From positions 521,361 through 585,360 of the forward strand of contig NZ_ADAQ01000013.1 of the NCBI RefSeq assembly GCF_000176515.1: a stretch of DNA of 64,000 bases, in the 5' to 3' direction. Below are positions 1 to 8,500 of the stretch, piece by piece (the first letter of the stretch is position 1; every line of letters starts with the position of its first letter). Origin of the DNA: Grimontia hollisae CIP 101886. GTDB lineage: Bacteria > Pseudomonadota > Gammaproteobacteria > Enterobacterales > Vibrionaceae. The notes beneath the pieces were generated by a model, which had not been told where the DNA came from, searched no databases, and saw only the letters and a program-made list of their open reading frames with translations. The position numbers and the translations under genes were made by a program.

Positions 1-378
1 TTTCTACCCGGTTACTCCAACGCAAAGGTACTGTACCATTTTATTTTTTACATATATTTTCCTTCCTAGTATCGAGTATTAAGATAAAGGCTACCGCACA
101 GATTCTTGACTATTTCCACCCACAAAAAATCACATCACAAAAAGAAATTTCACTCGATATCAAAAGAATTATAGTCTAAATTATTTTTTATGGATAAATA
201 ATTTAAAACTCATCATATATGCCCTTGGCTATGTTTTATTAATTTAGTGAATATTAGTCTTTATAAGCAAAGGAAGCAATAAGCCTGCTTCCTTATTCTT
301 ATCTTATAAATGAACTTATAGGAAAACAATTAAAATAAACATTTACATATTGCTTTTAAGCTTTCACTCTTTATTAGA
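1..378. other. AT-rich non-coding stretch
   Basis: I see no credible gene here. The stretch is strongly AT-rich like the toxin-like gene beside it and unlike the rest of the window, which suggests an acquired segment. The only structure I can support is a hairpin at 270-294, listed separately. Confidence 0.5.
270..294 (-). terminator. Hairpin downstream of the toxin-like gene
   Basis: A perfect 9-bp stem (AAGGAAGCA paired with TGCTTCCTT, loop of 7) lies about 85 bases past the stop of the leftward gene. The T-tract is weak on both strands, so termination is plausible, not certain. Confidence 0.4.
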
Positions 379-1674
379 TCAAAGCTTTGACTCTTCCATC
401 TTGTCAAATAAAGAAATTCTCTCAGATTTTTGATGTTGAAAGTCAGTATTACTTATACTGATCCAAGCTTGTTTATTTGTAGACATACCAAATCCAAGTT
501 TTTGTAATAAAATGAATCCTTTTAATTTAACCTCGAACAGATTTTTAGGCACTTCATCAAAAGAACGAGCCAGATGAATATTATCACTATAATACTGTGT
601 ACTTGGATCTTTAGCTGTTATAAACACATTCCAAAATCTATCCTCATCATCTTCACTGATTAATGATTGAAGTAATTCTTTACCGTGTTTTAGATCAACG
701 CCAAATTCTTTTCTGACACTAGCTTCAATATTAGAAGTGGATTCTCTAAAAAGATTTTCCATATCATCTTTATTAAATGCTTTTACAACACCTTTAGGTT
801 TTGTCACAGCAATGTTAGGATTTGGAAAAACTGACTCACTAAGTGTAGTGGGGATCGCAAGCACACCCCATGGATCCACAACAACTGTATTTTCGGGACC
901 ATATTCAGGGTCAGAAGGATCACCTATAATCACATAGTCATGATCATAAGGCTTTCCATCAGCATACACACCACCTTTCACAATACTAACAGGATGATCT
1001 TTTAACTTTTCATTTCTAACAAGTAACGCTGCCGTAAGTTGAGCAACACCGCCACAATTGCTACTACCTGAAATCAGGGGAGAAAATGGATGTGTTACAG
1101 CTGTATTTGTTCTAGCATGAATAGTTCTTAGATCACTTTCTCCTGCTGATGCAAAAAGGTCGACAATCTGATTTCCTGAGCCATAACATAGTCCAGCCTT
1201 AACCATATCGATGGTTTCTTTTGCAATTTCAAGGTTTTTAATTGTAAAGTCTTTTACTTTAATTTTCTTATGTTCATATTCTTTTTTTAGGCCGTTAGTA
1301 ATTGAAATAGGTGATATATCAATTTGCTTGTGTAGACTTACCGTTTCAGAATTACCGTCTGATTTTATGCTAAAGCCATTGCCATTCCAATATAAGCATT
1401 GGTTATTATAATAGTTGCTATTATTTTTTACTGATAAACTTGATTTTTTTTCAATGGCTTTCACCAATGATTCTTCTTGACGAAACTCAACATTTTTTTT
1501 CATGCAAAGAAGAAATGAACCGGGTTCTTCAAGTGAATTTTTATTTGTTTTTTTAATGTCACTGCGACTTAATTGTTTTAATGACATTATATTACATGAT
1601 ATATTCTTTTTATCAGAGTATGTTTTTACCGATGACTCGATTCTTAAAATATTATTTCTTACATTGCTAAACAT
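379..1674 (-). CDS. Probable papain-like (Cys-His-Asp) toxin or effector
   Basis: A 431-residue protein that I do not recognise as a named gene. Its middle carries a likely cysteine catalytic triad: Cys207 in SNCGGVAQ at the start of a helix, His245 in YDHDYVI, and Asp267 in VVVDPWG. The order and the 38-residue Cys-His spacing resemble papain-fold deamidases of bacterial toxins (the Pasteurella toxin C3 domain, Salmonella SseI; the Tox-PL group). Residues 1-190 are Lys/Ser/Asn-rich with no signal peptide or membrane segment, as expected of a secreted effector leader. The start is supported by AGGAGA seven bases upstream. The gene is AT-rich, isolated, and has no secretion system or immunity gene beside it. 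The function is inferred from the triad only; a housekeeping transglutaminase-like enzyme is the alternative. Confidence 0.6.
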   Translation of the reverse strand: MFSNVRNNILRIESSVKTYSDKKNISCNIMSLKQLSRSDIKKTNKNSLEEPGSFLLCMKKNVEFRQEESLVKAIEKKSSLSVKNNSNYYNNQCLYWNGNGFSIKSDGNSETVSLHKQIDISPISITNGLKKEYEHKKIKVKDFTIKNLEIAKETIDMVKAGLCYGSGNQIVDLFASAGESDLRTIHARTNTAVTHPFSPLISGSSNCGGVAQLTAALLVRNEKLKDHPVSIVKGGVYADGKPYDHDYVIIGDPSDPEYGPENTVVVDPWGVLAIPTTLSESVFPNPNIAVTKPKGVVKAFNKDDMENLFRESTSNIEASVRKEFGVDLKHGKELLQSLISEDDEDRFWNVFITAKDPSTQYYSDNIHLARSFDEVPKNLFEVKLKGFILLQKLGFGMSTNKQAWISISNTDFQHQKSERISLFDKMEESKL

Positions 1675-1894
1675 TTAACCATCTCCTATAAATAGACAAT
1701 AGAAGTATGAGAGAGATAATAATCACTCACTTTTAACTCTTGCTAAAATAGAACCACTGTTAATACAACCAGTTGTTGCAACATTTTGGTTCAAGGTTCT
1801 GATTGATTAAATATTTTGCATATTAATCAATCAAATATGACCAGAGCGACAGAAATATTACTCACCAATCAAAAATATTCTCACGAGGTTTTTT

Positions 1895-1984
1895 ATGAAA
1901 AAATATGTTTTTCTAGATACCTTGTCTATCTTTATATCAATGACGTTAATGTTTAACTTTACACCAACTTCTGGATCAGATTAG
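1895..1984 (+). CDS. Possible 29-residue peptide or interrupted small gene
   Basis: A short reading frame starting MKKYVFLDTL with a well placed ribosome site (ACGAGG about 8 bases upstream) and a hydrophobic stretch like a signal peptide. After the TAG at 1982-1984 the same frame stays open for 16 more codons before a TAA, so it may be a secreted small protein of about 46 residues broken by a nonsense change. I do not recognise it. It lies in an otherwise gene-free 588-base gap (1675-2262). Confidence 0.3.
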   Translation: MKKYVFLDTLSIFISMTLMFNFTPTSGSD

Positions 1985-2262
1985 GACATGATTTCGGCAA
2001 AGTGGATGGAAAATACAAAACGTGGTAATTTTTAAAATTGAGTCTAAAAGAATGTACTAAATTAAAATCACTTTGAAAGTGAATCAGCTGGCCTATAGGG
2101 AGACAACTTTCTTTGTAAATAAAACAAAATTTACATAAATTAATCTCATTACTTAAGGTAATAGTGTTGATATTTTTTAACCTATTTTTATCTTATTCAT
2201 TGACACATATTGAAGTCGAAGGCTTTCCCTACAAGCCATGTTAGATTTGACTAAAATTCACC

Positions 2263-3072
2263 CTATCCACGTTTGGAAAAATAACGTGCAGGAGACTCTC
2301 CATAGACTTTTCGAAACATCGCAATAAAGTTGCTCGGTGTTGAGTAACCCAGAGCAAATGAAACGTCACCGACAGATATTCCTCTTGCTAACATTTCTAA
2401 TGCATGTATTAACAATATCTGTTGACGCCACATGCTGAAACTCATCATGAACTCAGACCGAACCAGCCGCCTGAGTGTTCTTGAAGATATGGCACCCACA
2501 CTGGCCCAGTGCTCTACAGATTTTGTGTTTCCGGGCTCATCCAACATCGACTGGGCTATCTTTTGTAATCTCGGGTCTTTCGGCAACGGGAAATAGAGAT
2601 TTTCTTGGGGTGCCCGGCCAATTTCATCGAGAATGACGCCGAGAATGCGTGACTGCTCTGGAGATAAATCATTGGTTTTACTCCAGCTAACCACCCGGTC
2701 TGATAAAACGTTAAGCACCTCATTCATTTCGACAACGCAGGGAGAGCTTGGCAGCTGATGACATGAAAAAGGCGAAAACAATAATGACCAGCCTTTCAGC
2801 GAACCATGAAAAGAGACGCTGTGCATTGCCTCTGGCGGTATCCATCCCGCACGGTGAGGTGGCAGCAACCACGTCCCCTCCTCGGTGTTTACCTGTATCA
2901 GTCCTTCATCAATGCACAGTAGCTGTCCCCGGTGGTGACTGTGCATTGCATACGGGCGTTGAGAAAGATGAACCCTGTCATCGCACTCAAGTGACCATTT
3001 GCGTGCAATGAGGTCAGCACCTTCCCGCCACTCGCTGTAATCACAATTTTCATTCTGTATCCGGCGAACCAT
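2263..3072 (-). CDS. AraC-family transcriptional regulator
   Basis: A 269-residue regulator. The N-terminal part (about 30-110) reads as a cupin-like sensor with HSHHRGQLL and a following GTWLLPPHRAGWIP strand pattern, typical of the AraC subgroup that includes NimR-like proteins. The C-terminal 100 residues hold the two helix-turn-helix motifs of AraC proteins, ending in ALGYSTPSNFIAMFRKVYGESPARY. It is divergent from the TauE/SafE transporter with 107 bases between them, so it most likely controls that gene; the effector is unknown. No clear ribosome site precedes the chosen ATG, so the start is the least certain point. Confidence 0.88.
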   Translation of the reverse strand: MVRRIQNENCDYSEWREGADLIARKWSLECDDRVHLSQRPYAMHSHHRGQLLCIDEGLIQVNTEEGTWLLPPHRAGWIPPEAMHSVSFHGSLKGWSLLFSPFSCHQLPSSPCVVEMNEVLNVLSDRVVSWSKTNDLSPEQSRILGVILDEIGRAPQENLYFPLPKDPRLQKIAQSMLDEPGNTKSVEHWASVGAISSRTLRRLVRSEFMMSFSMWRQQILLIHALEMLARGISVGDVSFALGYSTPSNFIAMFRKVYGESPARYFSKRG

Positions 3073-3179
3073 AAATGACCACTTTTCATTATTTAATGTC
3101 CATATGACGTTATCACGGCAGGCTTGTTTTCTTTTAGCATTTTAAGAAGCCCTCCGAATTCGTGTGACATGGAGTTTTT

Positions 3180-3986
3180 ATGAATGAGTATTTGTTTATT
3201 TTCTATTATGTAGCAGCAGGCGCGGGCATTGGCTTGCTTGCCGGGCTTGTCGGTGTTGGCGGCGGAGGAATGGCAGTTCCTGTTTTTACGTTTCTATTTA
3301 CAAAACAAGGAATAGGAAATGAAGACGTGGTTCATCTGGCGCTGGGAACATCCATGGCCGCGATGATTGTGACAACATTTGGCAGCATGAGAGCCCATTT
3401 AAAAAAAGGAAATGTTGATTCAAACATGGCAATAAAAATGTCTGGCGCGGTGCTTGTCGGGACATTTTTAGCAACGTTCACCGCCTCGTATTTACAGGGA
3501 ACATACCTTGCCGGATTCTTTAGTCTGTTTATGCTTTTTGTGGCATATAAAATGTTCAGGGAAAAAGAATATAGTTTTAACCCTCATCCGCACGGGCCTG
3601 TAGCCAATACCTTTGCCGGGTTTGTAATAGGTTCAGTTTCCGCACTGGTATCAATAAGCGGGGCGGGACTCACTATTCCCTATCTGGCTCAACAAAATTT
3701 CGAGATAAAACGGGCAATAGGCACATCGGCTGCCATCGGTTTTCCTATCGCACTGTCTGGCAGTTTGGGTTACCTGATTAACGGCTGGAGTAACACTGAT
3801 CTGGACAGCATGATATTAGGCTATATTTACCTGCCCGCGATGGTTACCTTTTCAATAAGCAGTTATTTCGCCACACGCATTGGCGTTCGTTTGGCTTGCT
3901 ACTTTCCAAGTGAAACACTCAAGAAAATCATTGGGGTGCTTTGCGTCATACTCAGTATCAAGATGTTCTTCCAGGTGATTGGCTGA
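3180..3986 (+). CDS. TauE/SafE-family membrane exporter
   Basis: A 268-residue inner-membrane protein with about eight hydrophobic segments and the two internal repeats of the TauE/SafE (DUF81) family; the glycine-rich signature GLVGVGGGGMAVPV sits near residue 25 and its counterpart ISGAGLTIPY near 160. The family moves sulfite, sulfoacetate or other small organosulfur anions, but the substrate cannot be read from sequence. A GGAG ribosome site lies six bases before the ATG. It is divergent from an AraC regulator that probably senses its substrate or a toxic analogue. Confidence 0.88.
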   Translation: MNEYLFIFYYVAAGAGIGLLAGLVGVGGGGMAVPVFTFLFTKQGIGNEDVVHLALGTSMAAMIVTTFGSMRAHLKKGNVDSNMAIKMSGAVLVGTFLATFTASYLQGTYLAGFFSLFMLFVAYKMFREKEYSFNPHPHGPVANTFAGFVIGSVSALVSISGAGLTIPYLAQQNFEIKRAIGTSAAIGFPIALSGSLGYLINGWSNTDLDSMILGYIYLPAMVTFSISSYFATRIGVRLACYFPSETLKKIIGVLCVILSIKMFFQVIG

Positions 3987-4047
3987 CGTTTTCTGGAAAA
4001 TCCACTTCTTCTAGCACCGCACCAGATCCGGCCTTAAACCCCAAAAC

Positions 4048-4074
4048 ACAGAGGCCGCCCATCGGCGGCCCCTG
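4048..4074 (-). terminator. Terminator between the TauE-like gene and dps
   Basis: A GC-rich hairpin, GGCCGCC and GGCGGCC around a CATC loop, flanked by CAG/CTG. Read on the minus strand it is followed by TGTGTTTTG, so it fits the 3' end of dps. The convergent TauE-like gene may share it. Confidence 0.65.
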
Positions 4075-4109
4075 TCTTACGGAACATGGCTTACAAGAAT
4101 CTTTACGGC

Positions 4110-4586
4110 TTAGCCGTTTTCACACATGGCACGGAGCATCCAGGCAGTTTTCTCGTGCTCACGCATACGGTCTGAAACCAGTGATGCTGAAGATTCATCG
4201 TCGGCATCCTGTGCCAGCTTCAGTACGTTGCGGGCTGTGCGGACAACCTGCTCATGGCCTTTGGTGAGGATATCTACCATCTCATCAGCTGATGGCACAC
4301 CTTCTACTTCTTCAATGGCGCTCAACGCGGCAAACGCTTTGTAGGTGCCCGGTGCAGCCACGCCCAGCGTACGGATCCGCTCTGCGATTTCATCTACCGC
4401 TAATGCCAGCGCATTGTACTGCTCTTCAAACATCGCGTGGAGTTCGCGGAACTGCTTACCGGTCACATTCCAGTGGAAGTTGTGGGTTTGCAGGTACAAG
4501 GTGTATGAATCCGCCAACAGACGTTTCAGGCCCTCTGCAATTGCAATCCTGTCTTGCTCTTGAATACCAATATTAATTGTTGTCAT
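4110..4586 (-). CDS. dps: Dps-family ferritin-like DNA protection protein
   Basis: A 158-residue ferritin-like protein that oxidises and stores iron in a dodecamer, removing hydrogen peroxide. The family signature is clear: [24 protein letters not shown] (His and Asp/Glu ligands of the ferroxidase centre shared between subunits), with the second part [10 protein letters not shown] at the C-terminus. I chose the ATG at 4586 because AAGGGG lies six bases before it and the protein then begins MTTINIG as in relatives; an upstream in-frame start would add 14 residues without a ribosome site. An OxyR-like tetrad lies about 95-130 bases upstream, matching the known oxidative control of dps. Confidence 0.93.
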   Translation of the reverse strand: MTTINIGIQEQDRIAIAEGLKRLLADSYTLYLQTHNFHWNVTGKQFRELHAMFEEQYNALALAVDEIAERIRTLGVAAPGTYKAFAALSAIEEVEGVPSADEMVDILTKGHEQVVRTARNVLKLAQDADDESSASLVSDRMREHEKTAWMLRAMCENG

Positions 4587-4664
4587 ATCCGTCCCCTTAT
4601 CTCTTGCACTGTGATTGGCGAGGTTCATGCCTCAACCGTTTATGGAACTATCTTATGACGTGCT

Positions 4665-4720
4665 AAGTGATAGGTATAATCGTTGATGCGTATAGATTCA
4701 ATATGTCATACCTATCACTT
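4665..4720 (-). promoter_or_regulatory. OxyR-like operator within a 13-bp inverted repeat, dps promoter
   Basis: A perfect 13-bp inverted repeat (AAGTGATAGGTAT at 4665-4677, its complement at 4708-4720) encloses a minus-strand pattern ATAG-N7-ATAT-N7-ATAC-N7-CGAT (4679-4715), which matches 13 of the 16 bases of the OxyR consensus ATAG-N7-CTAT-N7-ATAG-N7-CTAT. A possible promoter (TTATAC ... TAAGAT) follows directly in the direction of dps. OxyR activation of dps is known in E. coli; its use here is inferred. Confidence 0.5.
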
Positions 4721-4731
4721 TTGTGGGGTTT

Positions 4732-5469
4732 TTAGCCGCTACGGTAACGGGATGGGAATTGGTGGCCGATGTCGGTAAATATGCCGTCTACCCCCCAGTT
4801 GAACAACTGGTTGGCACGCATCAGGTCATTCACGGTGTAAACATTCACGGCATAGCCCTGCTCTTTCATTTCCAACACCATTGTTTTGGTCAGGCCTTCG
4901 TTGGCAACATGAATGGCTTCTGCCTTACATGCTTGCAAGATGGAGAGCCACTCTTCCGGCAGTTGAGGTTCAAACAAGCAGGCGACCGGCACATCCGGAC
5001 AACGGCGTTTAAATTCAGCCAAAGCCAGTGGGTTGAAGCTGGAAACCAACAGATCCAGGTTGTTGTCGAGCTTTTCCAACCCTTCAATCACTCCGTCGAT
5101 CAGGCGTTCGGTATTATCCCAGCCGGAGGTGCAGGATTTAATTTCTACATTCACGTTAAGCTGGTGTTTGTTGGCCAGCGCAATGAACTGCTCAAAGGTG
5201 GGAAGCGGTTCTCCGATAAAATCATCACTGAACCAGCTACCTGCATCAATGTCAGCCAGATCGTCAATGGTCTGGTCGTACAGGCTGCCTGTGCGGTTGG
5301 TGCATCGGTCAAGGGTGTCGTCGTGGCTGATGACAACGGTGCCGTCAGCAAGGATATCAACATCACACTCCACCCACTTCAGGCCATGTTCGGCACAAAG
5401 GGCAAAGGCAGAAAGTGTATTTTCCGGGGCCAGGGCAGACATTCCCCGGTGTGCGTATAGGGTTTTCAT
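4732..5469 (-). CDS. Glycerophosphodiester phosphodiesterase, UgpQ-like
   Basis: A cytoplasmic enzyme of about 245 residues that hydrolyses glycerophosphodiesters to glycerol 3-phosphate and an alcohol. The family motifs are all visible: AHRG near the N-terminus, APENT, ECDVDILADG (metal ligands), HDDTLDRCT, and the C-terminal VNVYTVND and GIFTDI. There is no signal peptide, which separates it from periplasmic GlpQ and points to the UgpQ type. The ATG at 5469 gives the usual start just before the AHRG strand; a GTG at 5484 in the same frame is possible. It stands alone between dps and the adhesin terminator. Confidence 0.9.
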   Translation of the reverse strand: MKTLYAHRGMSALAPENTLSAFALCAEHGLKWVECDVDILADGTVVISHDDTLDRCTNRTGSLYDQTIDDLADIDAGSWFSDDFIGEPLPTFEQFIALANKHQLNVNVEIKSCTSGWDNTERLIDGVIEGLEKLDNNLDLLVSSFNPLALAEFKRRCPDVPVACLFEPQLPEEWLSILQACKAEAIHVANEGLTKTMVLEMKEQGYAVNVYTVNDLMRANQLFNWGVDGIFTDIGHQFPSRYRSG

Positions 5470-5540
5470 TGTTCTTGTCGCCACTTGTGATTGTCTAGAT
5501 ATAAACTACCTCAAGCTTATTGATTCATCGAGCAATAATC

Positions 5541-5569
5541 GTAAAAAAGCACCGCTTTCGCAGTGCTTT
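5541..5569 (-). terminator. Terminator of the adhesin gene
   Basis: On the minus strand AAAGCAC and GTGCTTT form a stem with TGCGAAAGCG between, followed directly by a run of T. It lies about 22 bases past the adhesin stop codon. Confidence 0.75.
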
Positions 5570-5590
5570 AGCAGGGTGAAACGGGTTCGT

Positions 5591-8500
5591 TTAATCCAGC
5601 TTGAGTGTTTGGAGCTGCACCAGCTCCGTCAGGATTTGCGAAGGCGTAGCACTGTCTGTCAGACCAAGGTCAGTCAGGCCCATGCCACCAAGTACCACAT
5701 CCTGAACCTTCATACTGCCTGGGGTCTGGGAGATATGCAGCGTCAGCCCGTCATCCGTTGTTTCTGGCGTAATGTAGCCCAGCAAGACATCAACACTGGT
5801 ATTGCTGTCCACGGTGTCTGGCAGAAGCGCGGAAATATCCAGCTTGTCACCCGTGGTTTCGTTACCGAGGTCGAAATCGGTAATGGTATCCACAGCAACC
5901 GTGCCGGCTTCAACGTCTGACCCTGACCATGCAAAGGTGTCATCGCCCGTACCCCCTGTCAGGAGATCATCCCCTGCGCCACCGACCAGAATGTCATCGC
6001 CAAGGCCACCCGTCAGCGTATCATCACCGTCTCCGGCATAAATACGTTCGCCATCATCACCGGCTGTCAGTGTGTCATCAGCCTCAGTGCCAAACTGGGT
6101 GGTGGTGAGATCGAATACCACCAGTTGGCCGGACATCATCATGGATTCGAGGATTTCATCCTGTGTCAGCCCGGTCGCATCCATACCGAGCAACTCATTC
6201 AGCGTAACACCTTCGACGATGATGTTCTGAATCGGTGCGCTGGTGTCGTCCAGCACCTGAATGCGGGTGTTGCTTTCGACGGTTTGGATATCCAGACGGT
6301 TCGCCAAATCGGTGAATGTAATCATGCCGTTGGTATCAAACGCATCTGAGATATCAATCACGTCAATACCGGCTTCGAAGTCTTTGATGGTATCGGTCGC
6401 GACATTAGCGGCATCGCCAAAGTCGCCGGAGACCCATTTAAAGGTGTCAGCGTCGCCATCACCCGTGCCACCGACTTCGCCGCCCCAGATATCGTCATCA
6501 CCTGCGCCACCGACCAGGATATCTTCACCCAGACCACCCACGACGACATCTTCACCCGCACCGCCATGGACCTGTGCCGGCGCATTGCCATCGACAACCA
6601 GATTGTCCGCGCTGTTGTCAGCATCGTTCAATACGCCTGTGGTCTCTGTGTCCACCACGTTGACATTGATGGTAAGTGTGGCTTCTTTCGGATCGCCATC
6701 CCCGACATCTGACAGTGCTGTGACCGCAATATCGCTTGGCGGCTGCGCACTGAAGCGCAGGTTGAGATCGCTCAGTGTCAGGGATTCAAGCTCAGTTTGG
6801 CTGAGTGTCCAGGAGCCGTCGCCGTTATTGGTGCCGACCGGTGCGCCAGAGACGTCCACCAGCTCTGCGGCGATGCCAAGGCCACTGAAAGTGAGCGAGA
6901 ACTCATTGTCAATCGGGTCAACCAAGGTTGCCATCAAGCCAAGCAGTGGCACCAGTGCGCCGGTGGCTGCGCGCACAGACGCAAGTTGCGACGCAGCAGT
7001 AAGCGCCGGTGTATCGGATTTCGGTGCGACGACAATCGCCACGGTGTCACGATCAAATTTCTGTCCACCGGCACCCGCATTGCTGCGATCACGGGCCGTC
7101 ATGGTCAGGCTGTCTTCGCCTGACGTGTTTTCTCCGGCAAACTGGTATTCAACCCCTTCTTGCAGCAGGGCATTGATGGCATCAATATTCCCTTCCAATC
7201 TGAGAAGATTGGTACCTTCACCAGAAATATCGATCTCTGCGTTTTCTCCCGACAGCGACAGCGTGCTGCCTGCGCCAACCGAAAGCTGAACATTCACAAT
7301 GCCTGTGCCTTCACGGGCATCTACATCCTCGACCAGAAGATCGGTGATAGTCAGCACTGTATCTTCTTCAGCGTCATAACTGTCTGCCAGAATATTGACC
7401 GGTGCATCGTTCACCGCACTGACATTCACCGTAATTTGCTTGTTCACGACATCGTCAGACACCGCGCCGTTATCCACGGTCTGAATCACCAGATCCAATG
7501 TGAAAACGCCATTACCATCCTGCGGCGGAACGAAAGTCAGGCCATCGAGTTGGGTATCTGCCACTTCAACAACCACATTTCCGCCGTCAGCGGTTTCCGG
7601 TGTGACTGTCCCGGTTACCCCATCAGGCAACACAATTTGCCCGCCTTCCGGCACACCGGCAATCGTGATCAACAAGGTTTCCGGCGCATTTTCATTCACG
7701 CCCGGGCTTTCCTGCACGGCATCACGGTCGTCTTTGGCGCGGACTTCGACATCCAGTGCCACCGCGGTATCTTCTGTGGTTGCCGCTGAGCCTGCGACAA
7801 ACACATTTGCGCCATCGCCTACTGGATCGACGGTGACAGAGACCGACTGGCTGAACCCGTGTGGCTGGTTCAGACTGCCTTCTTGTGTGAAAACCGTGAC
7901 GTTGAATGCGACGGTGCCACTGAAATCAAGCGGTGGCTGCACTGTAATTGCCGAGAGCGATGCTAAATCTGCTATCGCATCTGCCGGGATGACCCAACTG
8001 CCTGCGCCTGCGTTCACCGCCGGAGCAGCCAAAGTGAAGCCCTCTGGCAGATTTTGGATCAAAACTGAAACCAGATGTTCAGAGCTATCAATATCGTTGA
8101 AAGATGCCCCGAGCTCAGCCAGAGAAATACCGCCGGAGGAGTCTTCGTCCCCCCGGATTTCCGCTACCGCATCTTCTGCCAGTTCGCTGCCGTTTTGGGT
8201 GAATGTCATCTCATCGTTCACGGCGGTGACATCGAAAAATAAGGTGGTGGAGATATCGCGCTGGTCTGTGCCCGTTGTGGCCGTGTCCGTAACAGAGATT
8301 TGGGCATCAAACTCTACCGTGCCACTGAAATCTTCAGCCGGTCTGAATTTTATATCGCCCAGTTCAGCGCCTGTCAGCGTAATCGTGGAAACTTCAGAAC
8401 CATCACTCAGCACAAAGACGCCTGCGGAGGCGGGAACGGTCAGTACAGCACCACTGATCGCTTCTTCCCCGTTAGCACCGTCGGTGTCCGCAAGTGTTGC

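Noticed and set aside
4665-4720. The 13-bp inverted repeat as a terminator of the glycerophosphodiesterase
   Set aside because: The loop is 30 bases and there is no T-run after it; OxyR-like half-sites fit better.
4723-5460. 245-codon open frame on the plus strand
   Set aside because: It is the antisense of the glycerophosphodiesterase gene, whose motifs are all present on the other strand.
6261-7289. Long plus-strand frames inside the adhesin gene (also near 7500-8582 and 11685-12311)
   Set aside because: Serine/threonine-rich antisense reading of the acidic repeats; no domain, no ribosome site.
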